Part shown: piece by piece, positions 29,137 through 37,887 of the stretch
Numbering within the stretch: position 1 is the stretch's first letter
Layout of the letters: each line of letters opens with the position of its first letter
Assembly (NCBI GenBank): GCA_029238255.1
Contig: JAQWGK010000036.1
Coordinates: 1-37,972, forward strand
Direction: 5' to 3'
DNA: 37,972 bases
From: Porticoccaceae bacterium
GTDB taxonomy: Bacteria; Pseudomonadota; Gammaproteobacteria; Pseudomonadales; Porticoccaceae
Made by a program: the position numbers and the translations under genes
Notes under the pieces: model-generated
Told to the model about the DNA's origin: nothing
The model's input: the letters and a program-made list of their open reading frames with translations, nothing else
Database searches by the model: none

Positions 29137-32100
29137 TTAGTCGCGGTGGTTATACCACCAGACTTTTCGCCTGACTCCCAATGGTTCAGACTCAATATCC
29201 TCAGTGTGAAATCCAAACAGTATTCCACTGACCAGTTTTTCTTCGCTATTGCAGTTTCCTTTAGCATCACAGTTTTCCCTATCGACAGCCAGAGTAAAGC
29301 TAACTGGGGGCGGTAATATTCCACCGCCGGCAATCTCTCTATAGCTTTTAGCCCCATCGGCATCAATAGCAGGAGAAGCCACAAAGGGATTAACTTTATA
29401 GATTCGCGCTTCGCCCAGAGCCCTACAGTTACTGTTAGTGCGCGGAAGATTGGTGGCGAAAGTGGTGGTTTTGTGAACGGTGAGTGCCGGTGTAACCACT
29501 TTCTCACCGCGCTCCAAGGACATATACCAACCGTTTAAGAATTTGCTGTCAGTGTCTATACCTTTAGCCGAGGTCGAATCAGCTTTAACCAGATCACTCA
29601 ACTGCAATGGGGCTGCCACTGTTGATGGACCCTGCTGATCATAGTCACGGTAAAACAGCATAGTGTTATGAACATTGCTAGCCAGTGGCTTCTCCGTATT
29701 ACCCGAACCCATAATTATCATGTCATAACGGCCATCCGGACTTTCCACCACATCCGGTGCCTTTAAAAATCGCTGGGGGGCATTGTCCGAAAATTTAAAT
29801 AATCGCGTCGCCTTCCAGTCACTGAGTGTTGAACTGGCAATATCTAGCCGCCATAACTGCCCCCCTGTATCACCAAAATAAACTCGATCTGAAAAACCAT
29901 CTGCATCCCGATCAACCACCGCTAAATCTGAGGGCACAGTAAAACTCATCGCAGTTTCTGTCAGCACTGTTCCCGAGGGATTGGAAACGGAACCAGAGGT
30001 GACCTGCCAGATATCGCTGCCGGTTTCTGCATCCATCACAATCACACCTCGCCCCTGAGTCCGCGCAGCACTTTTTCCATCATCTACAGCCGGGTCATAA
30101 CCCAAGCCCATAATTAAAACCACTGACTCCGATCCAGCCAGCTTTATCTTAGTGACAACAGGTTTCGACCAGGTTTGCCCCATCTCACTAAAACCATTGT
30201 CCAGTGCGCTTTTGCGCCACTTAATCTTCGGCGCCAAAGGGTCGCTAACATCCAGCGCATAGATTAAATCGCCGCCACGCCGTGCAGTTAAATAGATAAT
30301 CGCGCGGCTGACTTCCCCGCTGCTGTTATAGACAATATGGCTAGCCACCGGGCCATCGAAAAAATAGGGTTTATTATCAAAACCACTAGAGGAACTATTG
30401 TCGTTAAACAGCGAACTGTTGTTGTAGAGAAACTTAAGTTTTTTAAACTGTTCTGGTGCCGTAAATGCCCACACCTCCTGTCCATCTTTTGAGCCGCTAT
30501 TTTTAGTTTTTTCTAGCAACCCACCTTTTACCCCATGAAACATTCCGTCGTTTGAACCATAGAAAATATAGCTGCCTGTGGTGCCCCCATAGTTGATAAC
30601 CAGCGGTTGAGAATGGATCACATCGCCATGGATATAGGGGCGCATATCAGTGGTATCTGCAGGCTGATCATTATCGGCATTGTCAATATCTATACCCTTT
30701 GCCCAGTTAATAATTCTGTCTTTCTCAGCCTTGTCCGCCGCATCAAATGCCGCAAACTTTAGATTTGGATTACTGGTCGTAAAGTTTTCCAAACTGCTAC
30801 AGCTTCCAGTGCAGGTATAGACTTTGCGCCCTGTGCCTACATACTGGCGAAGTCCCTGAGCAACGCCGCCGCGCTCGACTTCTTTACCATCGGGATTGTC
30901 GTTGGGGCTGGTTTTCACCGATCCACGGGCAACCGATAAGTTGGGGATATTTTCCCAGTAGTTGCTGCTGGCCGTCCAAAAGCTTCGCGCATTAGATTTA
31001 ATAAATCCGCTAGCGGTATCCTCCGCAGGTGCTCCATCCGCATCGATTAATATTGGCTTGCCGGTAATAGAGTCGAGACCGATTTGATAAAGCTTTAGAT
31101 TTCCCGCCCAACGGGGTTTATTCGAGGGTCGAAACATCCCCATATAGACCTGATTTTCATAGGTGCCTTTTACACTGGCTGAGACCGGTAAACTAACACC
31201 GGCAAAAACAGTATTAGACTCTATAACAACATCAATCACAGCGCCCAGAGCCCCGCCCAAACTATCTGCATTAGAGGCCACCAGATAGTCACCGCCACCC
31301 ACTCCCGCGGATGCGTTATATAACAGCGCATGAGACGAGGCCTGAGGATCAGTTAGCCCAAATTCGGTGTTATAACTCTGTGCATCATTCAAGGGATGGT
31401 ATGGCTTACCGGAAGAGTTACGGGCTTCAACTATATCAATACCGTAGACTGAGATATTTTGAGCCTTTAAATAGCGAGCATATTCATCTAGCCAGCTAGC
31501 CTCTTGACCGCGGTGAAACCCTGTTGATAGTGGGTCGCTGGAAAATACCCCGCCAAGGGCACTGAGTTTGGACTGGGCAAGGTTATTTTCACCGTTATCC
31601 GGACTACCGTTAGAAACAAATAAAATACTGTTGTTAGCACAGGCTGACTTATCAATCGGGCTTTTATAAAGATCCCCATTAAAGGCTGCTGGATCATAAC
31701 CACCCGCATGTTTTCCGGCCTGATAACGCTTACCGGCAAACCATAGGTAAGCTTCATGAAAGGCCAATGCCATAGGCGCATTATTGGCGTTGGGAAAATT
31801 TTCTGAGCCATAAAAAAGCGCTGTATCAAAACCAGAAGAACCCCATCTTGTGCCTAACTGCGCCTTGCAGGCTGTTTCTCTAGCTGCACCATTACTGCCT
31901 TTAAAGGCCTGCTTATTACAGTAAAGCCGGCTCTTGATAGCATCTATTGCAGAGGAGTTTGCCGATTCAATTTTAAGAAATGCCTGTAGGGGCTTGCCCC
32001 CTTTGGGAGAGTTGCCGCTGGCATAGATCAAAATACCAAGATTGATACCGGTAAAGTCAGGGTTATCCATAAATCGCTGCTGCAGACTATCGAGAAATTT

Positions 32101-32292
32101 ATATAGCCCTTCATGGAGTATCTGCTGTTTGCTAACCCCATTGGAGTTACTATTCCAGTTAGCTGAATTATCCAGTACCAGAAGTATATTTGGTGCTTCG
32201 ATATTTTCAGGATTAGCGCGAAAGATATCTATATCCGCTGAATTTAAGCTCTGCGATAAAATGCAGAGCAAGAAAACATTTAGGCATTTCAT
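29137..32292 (-). CDS. pilY1: PilY1-type pilus tip adhesin and assembly factor
   Basis: The 1051-residue exported protein has a signal peptide (MKCLNVFLLCILSQSLNSA). A von Willebrand A-like N-terminal region (about 30-350) begins NILLVLDNSANWNSNSNG, an imperfect DxSxS metal site. A PilC-type beta-propeller occupies the C-terminal half (about 540-1000; YIFYGSNDGMFHGV, VYFGDTGGQLWRLDI). The segment VDRDADGFSDRVYFGD is the EF-hand-like calcium site that controls pilus extension and retraction in PilY1/PilC proteins. It sits at the pilus tip and primes assembly with the minor pilins. It follows pilX after 18 nt and is the last gene of the cluster. Confidence 0.95.
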   Translation of the reverse strand: MKCLNVFLLCILSQSLNSADIDIFRANPENIEAPNILLVLDNSANWNSNSNGVSKQQILHEGLYKFLDSLQQRFMDNPDFTGINLGILIYASGNSPKGGKPLQAFLKIESANSSAIDAIKSRLYCNKQAFKGSNGAARETACKAQLGTRWGSSGFDTALFYGSENFPNANNAPMALAFHEAYLWFAGKRYQAGKHAGGYDPAAFNGDLYKSPIDKSACANNSILFVSNGSPDNGENNLAQSKLSALGGVFSSDPLSTGFHRGQEASWLDEYARYLKAQNISVYGIDIVEARNSSGKPYHPLNDAQSYNTEFGLTDPQASSHALLYNASAGVGGGDYLVASNADSLGGALGAVIDVVIESNTVFAGVSLPVSASVKGTYENQVYMGMFRPSNKPRWAGNLKLYQIGLDSITGKPILIDADGAPAEDTASGFIKSNARSFWTASSNYWENIPNLSVARGSVKTSPNDNPDGKEVERGGVAQGLRQYVGTGRKVYTCTGSCSSLENFTTSNPNLKFAAFDAADKAEKDRIINWAKGIDIDNADNDQPADTTDMRPYIHGDVIHSQPLVINYGGTTGSYIFYGSNDGMFHGVKGGLLEKTKNSGSKDGQEVWAFTAPEQFKKLKFLYNNSSLFNDNSSSSGFDNKPYFFDGPVASHIVYNSSGEVSRAIIYLTARRGGDLIYALDVSDPLAPKIKWRKSALDNGFSEMGQTWSKPVVTKIKLAGSESVVLIMGLGYDPAVDDGKSAARTQGRGVIVMDAETGSDIWQVTSGSVSNPSGTVLTETAMSFTVPSDLAVVDRDADGFSDRVYFGDTGGQLWRLDIASSTLSDWKATRLFKFSDNAPQRFLKAPDVVESPDGRYDMIIMGSGNTEKPLASNVHNTMLFYRDYDQQGPSTVAAPLQLSDLVKADSTSAKGIDTDSKFLNGWYMSLERGEKVVTPALTVHKTTTFATNLPRTNSNCRALGEARIYKVNPFVASPAIDADGAKSYREIAGGGILPPPVSFTLAVDRENCDAKGNCNSEEKLVSGILFGFHTEDIESEPLGVRRKVWWYNHRD

Positions 32293-32310
32293 AGATGGCC
32301 TCCTGGCAGA

Positions 32311-32799
32311 TCAGGCTGGGCAGTAGCCTGCTAAGTAGCGAAATTTAAACCCTTTAACCAATGTCGATGATGCACCGGAAGTACTATGAGTAACGGTGAT
32401 ATTGGCCTCCCAGTAATAATCCGGATAACAGACGGCAGAACTGCCTTCAGAAATGGAACAACCGCTGGATTTTTTCTCCCGCAAACAGTGCAGACTGTTG
32501 TAAGTAATATTCATACCATTCGATATATAACTTGGAAGTGAAGGGGCAAAACCACCATTGCTATCCAGATAGGCACTGTGGTTTACAAAGTAGTCGAGAT
32601 CACTGAGCAGATAGTTAATGGTATTTTCTGCCACCTGTTCAGTTTCCTGATAGCGCTGCTGCGTTTTTAACAACTGTAGCTTGCTACTGGTGGAGCTGAT
32701 TGTGCTGCTACCCAGTGTTGTCAAAACCATTAGCATTAACAGAGCAACAATCAATACTGCTCCAGCCTGTCTTGAGGGCTTGGCTCTGTGTGCGCTCAT
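32311..32799 (-). CDS. pilX: Minor pilin PilX
   Basis: The 162-residue protein has a short basic leader (MSAHRAKPSRQAG) and a hydrophobic N-terminal helix (AVLIVALLMLMVLTTLGSST). As usual for PilX, it lacks the Glu at position 5 of the mature protein. A C-terminal pair of Cys residues and others (GCSISEGSSAVCYPD) could form disulfides. PilX is part of the priming complex with PilV, PilW and PilY1. The start overlaps the pilW stop as ATGA. Confidence 0.9.
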   Translation of the reverse strand: MSAHRAKPSRQAGAVLIVALLMLMVLTTLGSSTISSTSSKLQLLKTQQRYQETEQVAENTINYLLSDLDYFVNHSAYLDSNGGFAPSLPSYISNGMNITYNSLHCLREKKSSGCSISEGSSAVCYPDYYWEANITVTHSTSGASSTLVKGFKFRYLAGYCPA

Positions 32800-33773
32800 A
32801 GCCCTGCCCGTTTGATACTGATATTCGTCAGCCGTGCCACGACAGTAAATAATCGACGTTTTTTACTGTCGCCAAAGGTGACATTAACTTTATCGGCATA
32901 GGTATAGGCTTTAGGGTCATTTAATCCCGGCGCTGGATTAGTGCTACTAACGATCAGAAATAATTTTAATGAAACCACATTCTGCCACTCCGCTGCTGAA
33001 GCGGGCAGTTCAACAAAGGCATCACTAGTGCCATCCCCGTTGGGAATCCCATTCCCCGAGCGATCAATACCGTAAACCACCTGAAAGTCATCTACCCCCT
33101 CGGCAAGAGGCTCCGAAATATAGGCGCCATTGATAAGCCGCAAGCGCTTAAAAGTATTGCTGTTATCAACGTAATAAATATTCTGGTAATACTCGCGGAT
33201 CGGCGCGAGCCCAAGGCTGTCTTTTTCCATAAGAGTAAAGTTGGCTTTGTTAGCCCCGGTATCCAGGACCATGGCAGTAACGGTTGCCTGTAGATACTGT
33301 TGCTTGGCGGCTAAGCCAACTGTGGTGGCAACTGAAGAGGTACTGGCACGGCGAACTAAAAGGATATCTGTGCCGGTTAATAACCGATCGCCATTGCAGG
33401 TTGTGGCACCGGCGGCAACTTCATCCAGACCGAACAGTGGAAAGCTTAGGCCATCAATTAGATTTGTGGTTGTAAGGTCGGTGCATGGGTTGGGCTGAAC
33501 AGTCGCGCCACTGCTGTAGTTTTCCAACCGGCCATAAAAACCTGCGAGTCGGATTTCACTTTTTAAAAAATGGCTAAGATAGCGCCCGTTCTCGACCATC
33601 TCGCTAGTCAGCTCAACTTCTCTGGCGGTTCCGGTCGCGCTCAATGTGATATCCAGAATCGCCCAGGAGAGTAAAATACCCAGTGCGGTGGCAATAATAA
33701 GCTCGACTATCGTGTAGCCCTGTTGTGAGTTTCCACTGCGGCCATTCTTTCTCTGCCAATAAATAGCCACCAC
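32796..33773 (-). CDS. pilW: Minor pilin PilW
   Basis: The 325-residue protein has a class III-type prepilin N-terminus: a leader ending QQG, then YTIVELIIATALGILLSWAI with Glu5, followed by a long globular part (MVENGRYLSHFLKSEIRLAGFYG) typical of PilW. It carries the pilin priming role with PilV, PilX and PilY1. The GTG start overlaps the pilV stop by one base (TAGTG), and the stop overlaps the pilX start, so translation is probably coupled along the cluster. Confidence 0.93.
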   Translation of the reverse strand: MVAIYWQRKNGRSGNSQQGYTIVELIIATALGILLSWAILDITLSATGTAREVELTSEMVENGRYLSHFLKSEIRLAGFYGRLENYSSGATVQPNPCTDLTTTNLIDGLSFPLFGLDEVAAGATTCNGDRLLTGTDILLVRRASTSSVATTVGLAAKQQYLQATVTAMVLDTGANKANFTLMEKDSLGLAPIREYYQNIYYVDNSNTFKRLRLINGAYISEPLAEGVDDFQVVYGIDRSGNGIPNGDGTSDAFVELPASAAEWQNVVSLKLFLIVSSTNPAPGLNDPKAYTYADKVNVTFGDSKKRRLFTVVARLTNISIKRAGL

Positions 33774-34357
33774 TAATTATCCATGATCGGCGTTTGCAGC
33801 TTATAGGTTAGGGCGCGACGAAATGCACTGGAAGGCCCACCATAATTTGTATTGCCACAATTGGTACTTATTGGTGCAACAGTCTCTATTAGCCCCTGCC
33901 AGACAACTGAAATAACAAAGGTTTTATTGAGGCTATCAAAGACAATACAGCCCCGCGCATTTGGCAGCCCTCCTACATCGCTGCCAGCGGAAACCTCAGC
34001 GCTGCCTTTGAGTAAATCACTCCATTGATTAACCGCTTCAATCACCTGCGCCTGAGTATCGGCGGTGCCGTGACTGGAACAGCTATAAGAGCCGGAATAA
34101 CCACTGCCCACTTCGAGATTGGCCAGATCATAACAGCCCTGAGCGGCTGGATTAGCCCTGATCTGGTCCACTATATAGTCAACTAGATTAAGTGCGTAAA
34201 CTCGCTGATAGACCTCTAGCTGCGCTTTTACAATGCGACTTTGCAATGCGGCATAGCCAAGCAGGCCCACCGAGAAAACCAGTAGCGTGACCAGCACTTC
34301 AATCAGGGTAAAACCCCTGACTTTAGTATTTCGAAATCTGGTTTTGTAAATGGACAT
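33773..34357 (-). CDS. pilV: Minor pilin PilV
   Basis: With the start at 34357 the protein has 194 residues. It begins MSIYKTRFRNTKVRG, then the prepilin peptidase site G/FTLIEVLVTLLVFSVGLLGYAALQ. The rest is the typical PilV globular domain with paired Cys residues. An ATG at 34387, with GGGG upstream and overlapping the pilE stop, would give a 25-residue leader and is also possible. Frames further upstream run back inside pilE and are unlikely. The stop overlaps the GTG of pilW. Confidence 0.9.
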   Translation of the reverse strand: MSIYKTRFRNTKVRGFTLIEVLVTLLVFSVGLLGYAALQSRIVKAQLEVYQRVYALNLVDYIVDQIRANPAAQGCYDLANLEVGSGYSGSYSCSSHGTADTQAQVIEAVNQWSDLLKGSAEVSAGSDVGGLPNARGCIVFDSLNKTFVISVVWQGLIETVAPISTNCGNTNYGGPSSAFRRALTYKLQTPIMDN

Positions 34358-34367
34358 ACTGTGGCAA

Positions 34368-34766
34368 TTATTGATACCAGCTAACATTTTTCTGCCCCAA
34401 ATGATTAATGCTGACTGTGTCGCTACCCTGTTGCACTGAGCCTGATCGAGGGGCGGCCTGCAGGGTAAATGTCGGCGGTGAGACACTGTTGTCACTATCG
34501 GCAATAGTGACTATGTAGTGATCAGCAACCCTTGTATTAGGGCTGGCCCCCAGCGCTGCAAGTGTTGTCGCATAACTGCGATTATCGAGAATAAATTGAT
34601 GCTGCAAGCTAGCGACTTCGAGCAGATATTGCTGTGCTGCAGCACGGTTGCTACGAATAATATGCTGTTGATAACTGGGATAGGCGAGAGTGGATAAGGT
34701 GGCGACAATAACGATAACAATCATTAATTCGAGCAAGGAAAACCCTGCGGCTTTATATTGACCCAT
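34368..34766 (-). CDS. pilE: Type IV minor pilin PilE
   Basis: The 132-residue protein has the shortest leader in the cluster (MGQYKAAG), followed by FSLLELMIVIVIVATLSTLAYPSYQQHIIRSNRAAA-type pilin helix with Glu5, and a small strand-rich domain (FTLQAAPRSGSVQQG). That matches PilE-type minor pilins. AAGGG eight bases before the ATG is a good ribosome site. In Pseudomonas aeruginosa pilE is the last gene of the minor pilin operon; here it lies between fimU and pilV, with a 158-base promoter-like region in front. Confidence 0.9.
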   Translation of the reverse strand: MGQYKAAGFSLLELMIVIVIVATLSTLAYPSYQQHIIRSNRAAAQQYLLEVASLQHQFILDNRSYATTLAALGASPNTRVADHYIVTIADSDNSVSPPTFTLQAAPRSGSVQQGSDTVSINHLGQKNVSWYQ

Positions 34767-34840
34767 TGTGATTCCCTTCTTGTAAATCAGTTGCGGCTTA
34801 TTCCTTTAAGCCTTTTCAAGATCAATACTCTAATCAACTG

Positions 34841-34846
34841 ATTTTA
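34841..34846 (-). promoter_or_regulatory. Candidate -10 element of a pilE promoter
   Basis: TAAAAT on the minus strand (five of six consensus bases) lies 18 bases downstream of the inner LytTR-like box. No good -35 is visible, because that position is taken by the box. Weak -35 plus a bound activator is a common arrangement. Confidence 0.4.
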
Positions 34847-34864
34847 AAAAACCACAGGCAACTG

Positions 34865-34894
34865 ACTAACGTAGTAAAAGCTCAGACTAACGTT
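34865..34894 (-). promoter_or_regulatory. Pair of LytTR-type (AlgR-like) direct repeats upstream of pilE
   Basis: On the minus strand AACGTTAGT (34886-34894) and TACGTTAGT (34865-34873) are separated by 12 bases. Both fit the published LytTR binding consensus [TA][AC][CA]GTTN[AG][TG] at every position, and direct repeats 12-13 bases apart are the known arrangement. The inner box overlaps where the -35 should be. In Pseudomonas the LytTR protein AlgR controls the fimU-pilVWXY1Y2E operon. The regulator gene is not in the window. Confidence 0.6.
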
Positions 34895-34924
34895 ATCTGC
34901 GGGTCTTTTTGACCGGTGGGAAAT

Positions 34925-35488
34925 TCAGTCAGAGTGGCAGTGTATTTTTACACCGCGAATATCATCATAACCATCAGCATCGGAGTCATTGGAAAGACGC
35001 ACTCGGCCGCTGCGAAAGATAATTACCCTGCGCCCATAGGCGAAATTCTGGTTGTGGGAACATAGCTGATAGTTGCCGGACTCCATCGCCTCTCCGGTAC
35101 CTGAAAGCCGAATATAACTGCGCCCAAAAGCAGCGGCTAATTTAATTTCAACAGAACTGGTTTCAATATCTTGCTGCAGAGATTCGCCGGGGCTGAAGCT
35201 TTTATCAAGGTTGCTGTCGTGAAAAACCAACAGACGAAGTCCACCTTCTTTAACACAGGCATTGGTGGCATTGACGGTGCACACTGTCCATATCTTCTGC
35301 TGAGACACGGCCAGACCGCGGGCTAATTCCAGAGCATTGCGAACCTGAACGGTCTTTTGACTGACCGCGCGCTTTTGGGTGAAGTTGGTAAATGAAGGGG
35401 TGGCAATCATTAGCAGGATTGCCACTATGGTAACTGTGATAATTAATTCTATAAGCGTAAATGCACGCGAGCTGGCAAATCGGTTCAT
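34925..35488 (-). CDS. fimU: FimT/FimU-type minor pilin (GspH family)
   Basis: With the ATG at 35488 the protein has 187 residues. It begins MNRFASSRA followed by FTLIELIITVTIVAILLMIATPSFTNF, then a GspH-like domain (VRNALELARGLAVSQQKIWTVC, a GspH-type segment, and RVIIFRSGRVRLSNDSDADGYDD). The start is fixed by AGGAGG eight bases upstream (35497-35502); an ATG further up (35527) is ignored. The residue before the cleavage site is Ala, where prepilin peptidase normally wants Gly. It is the first gene of the cluster; FimT versus FimU is not certain. Confidence 0.85.
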   Translation of the reverse strand: MNRFASSRAFTLIELIITVTIVAILLMIATPSFTNFTQKRAVSQKTVQVRNALELARGLAVSQQKIWTVCTVNATNACVKEGGLRLLVFHDSNLDKSFSPGESLQQDIETSSVEIKLAAAFGRSYIRLSGTGEAMESGNYQLCSHNQNFAYGRRVIIFRSGRVRLSNDSDADGYDDIRGVKIHCHSD

Positions 35489-35496
35489 CCTTAAAC

Positions 35497-35502
35497 CCTC
35501 CT
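35497..35502 (-). promoter_or_regulatory. Shine-Dalgarno sequence that fixes the FimU start
   Basis: AGGAGG on the minus strand is a full-strength ribosome site eight bases before the ATG at 35488. It lies between the two possible starts and so decides for the shorter protein. Confidence 0.85.
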
Positions 35503-35651
35503 GATAGCACTCTGATAAGCATAGCACTTAAAAAAGAATCAATTCTCAGGATAAAAGGGGAAATTGGATAAAGCTGAAACTTGAGAACTATCCCCGCAAC
35601 GCTAATGATTTTAGCGCTGCGAAGATAGCTATTCTACGAAGATAATAAGGA

Positions 35652-37655
35652 TTATTTTCTATAGGAGATATTTCTAACTTCGATGGTTTTGGCGTCTAAA
35701 CCAGAATTTCCCCAAAAATATATCAACGATGTAACATCAGCTAGATCCGCGCCTTTATTTAGCTCAGTGACCGGAATCTCATAGGTTACCCAGGAAGATG
35801 TAATTGAGCGAGTTTGAGTTGGCCCAAACTTCACAAAATTATTAACCTGTGGTCTTGAGCTGTTGTCCCATTTGCCTGACTGAAATCCTAATTCAAAGGT
35901 TGAAGCAGTATCACCTTTGATATCAAAGACCAGCGTACCACTGGCAAAACCTGAGAGATTTTCTCCGGCAGATGCTTCGATTTCCAAAGCAGCGCCCCAC
36001 CAGCTACCAGTTCCTGTAGTTACGGTTACAACGCCGTCTGCAAGACTTAATTCAGAGGTACCTTCCCAAGGGTTTACCAACAATGTGCTGCTGGGATAGG
36101 TGATACTGTTAGAACCATTGGGAACTAACGAGCTATCATCAACCACATAGGTAGATTCAGTCACCAACTCACCGGCTGTGCGGTTGTCATTCACATTTGA
36201 AGTAGAACCGTTGCCACCGGAAGAGTTCATTGGCGGTGCATAGACGGCATTGAGAAGCGTCTGCTCGTTACCATCATAGGTTTTAGTGATTGCAGAACCG
36301 CCACGAGTCAAACCATCAAATACGCCGTTATCAACCATATCCCAGAGAGCGTATTTCGCCTCACCTTCAACAGTGAAGAGGCCAAAATGGTTTTCTGAAC
36401 CCTGACTATTAGACGAGTCCTTCCAGGGTTCGTTAAAGGCTTCAAAATAGAACATGGAGATACCATTCTGATCGGTCCACTCACGCATATGGTCGAAGTA
36501 GAGCTTCTCTTTGTATTCGTCCGCGGCATTTGATCCCGGATTGCCGTACTGCCAGTTGGCTATGGTAGACCAGCCAGTTTCACCAATATGAATTGGCTTG
36601 CTGCTTAGGGATTTGCTGTCGATATAGCTCTTCGTCGACTCATACTGGGAAATTGCATAGTTCTTAGCGCGCAGCATTGCAGCTTCAGTTTTAGCCTGAT
36701 CACTAAGGTTTTCTTCAGCGGCAGGCACATGCCAGAAAACTGGATTGTAATGAGTATCGTGGAATGGGTAGGTATGCAGCGACACAAAGTCCACAGCATT
36801 GATCAACGCATTGAGATCGGCATTGTGGTATTCGCCACCACCGCCGCCCCATGAGGCGAAGTTATCTGAACTGGTGATCCAGGTATCAGCCGGGATACCA
36901 CCATTGGCCTTAAGGTTCTGCAGTGAGTTCACATGGTTAAGGATAATCTCAGGCACTACATAATAACTGGTTGCCCATTGCACCATCGCCTCATTACCTA
37001 CGGCAAGAAACTTAACGATACCCGGATAGTCATTGACCAGATCAATCGCGGTGTCCATTTCTCTGGTGTTATTGACCAGATCTTCCTGGGTATGGTCCGG
37101 GGCATTTGTCCATGCGTTCTTACAGCTAATCCAGATACCCAGCATCACATACATTTCAAAGCTTGGGTCGGTCTGCTTGATTTCGCTGATAGCTTGCAGA
37201 GTGTTAGCTGCAAAAGGATAGCCGGAGGTGTTGTAGGTTCGCAGCACTCTAATACCCATGGCTGACATAATTTGCAGGTCTTCCTTGATCTCGGCAATGC
37301 TGGGGCCATTTGAGCGGCTGGTTGATCTGTAGCCACCGTATGAAATAGCTTGATACTGTGGATTGCCGAGAATCTCTGCAGGAGTTCGGTCAGTAACAAC
37401 AGCGCCGTCGGTTGATCCATCGCTGGAACCACCGTCTGAACTGCCGTCCGTAGTTCCACCATCCGTAGTTCCACCATCTGTAGTTCCACCATCTGTAGCT
37501 CCACCGTCGGAAGAGCCTCCACCAGTAGCTCCGCCATCGGTAGAACCAACCGGTGGATTAGGTTCCGGAGTATCGCCGCCTCCGCCACCACAGCCCTGAA
37601 GACCCAAAAAACCAGCAAATAAAATTATTGGTAAAAGTTTAATTCTTGATAACAT
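35652..37655 (-). CDS. Secreted GH17 beta-1,3-glucanase (laminarinase-like) lipoprotein with C-terminal carbohydrate-binding-like domain
   Basis: The 667-residue protein has a lipoprotein signal ending in LQGC (Cys22) and a Gly/Asp/Ser/Thr linker (about 23-87) with repeated DGGTT units. The GH17 TIM barrel (about 95-465) carries the acid/base Glu222 in FLAVGNEAM and the nucleophile Glu359 in IHIGETGWS. A strand-rich C-terminal domain (about 520-667; GTLVFDIKGDTASTFELGFQSG, WVTYEIPVTELN) looks like a carbohydrate-binding module. GH17 enzymes hydrolyse or transfer beta-1,3-glucans such as laminarin. The lipid anchor places it at the outer membrane. AGGGGG five bases before the ATG is a strong ribosome site. 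Transglycosylation rather than hydrolysis is possible. Confidence 0.92.
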   Translation of the reverse strand: MLSRIKLLPIILFAGFLGLQGCGGGGGDTPEPNPPVGSTDGGATGGGSSDGGATDGGTTDGGTTDGGTTDGSSDGGSSDGSTDGAVVTDRTPAEILGNPQYQAISYGGYRSTSRSNGPSIAEIKEDLQIMSAMGIRVLRTYNTSGYPFAANTLQAISEIKQTDPSFEMYVMLGIWISCKNAWTNAPDHTQEDLVNNTREMDTAIDLVNDYPGIVKFLAVGNEAMVQWATSYYVVPEIILNHVNSLQNLKANGGIPADTWITSSDNFASWGGGGGEYHNADLNALINAVDFVSLHTYPFHDTHYNPVFWHVPAAEENLSDQAKTEAAMLRAKNYAISQYESTKSYIDSKSLSSKPIHIGETGWSTIANWQYGNPGSNAADEYKEKLYFDHMREWTDQNGISMFYFEAFNEPWKDSSNSQGSENHFGLFTVEGEAKYALWDMVDNGVFDGLTRGGSAITKTYDGNEQTLLNAVYAPPMNSSGGNGSTSNVNDNRTAGELVTESTYVVDDSSLVPNGSNSITYPSSTLLVNPWEGTSELSLADGVVTVTTGTGSWWGAALEIEASAGENLSGFASGTLVFDIKGDTASTFELGFQSGKWDNSSRPQVNNFVKFGPTQTRSITSSWVTYEIPVTELNKGADLADVTSLIYFWGNSGLDAKTIEVRNISYRK
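37450..37509. repeat. 15-bp tandem repeats coding for the glucanase linker
   Basis: About four copies of a 15-base unit (GTAGTTCCACCATCC on the plus strand, with one- to three-base changes) encode GGTTD-type pentapeptides on the minus strand. Such repeats can change copy number by slippage in steps of five residues without breaking the frame. Confidence 0.8.
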
Positions 37656-37887
37656 TTTTCCCCCTGAATACCGCCTGTAATTGCCATTAACTCTGGCTTC
37701 AAATTTTTTTGGAACATATCAAAATTTCATAACATTTGATGTAAAAAAGCGATAGTAAGCTGGGAAATAGAGTTAAATGGGTAACTCAGGGATTAGGGGG
37801 ATAAGAGTTTTTTTAGAATACTGCTGATTAGCGGGTTTATTACCCTCTACTTTTACAGCTGGCTTTTGATTTTAATAGCCTTGGCAA
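37656..37887. other. AT-rich spacer upstream of the GH17 gene
   Basis: The 232 bases hold the leader of the glucanase gene and no ORF worth reporting. The minus strand has TTTACA near 37744-37749 as a possible -35, but no clear -10 at the right spacing. A run of seven A's on the minus strand (near 37808-37815) follows the partial gene; no clear terminator hairpin is seen. Confidence 0.5.
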
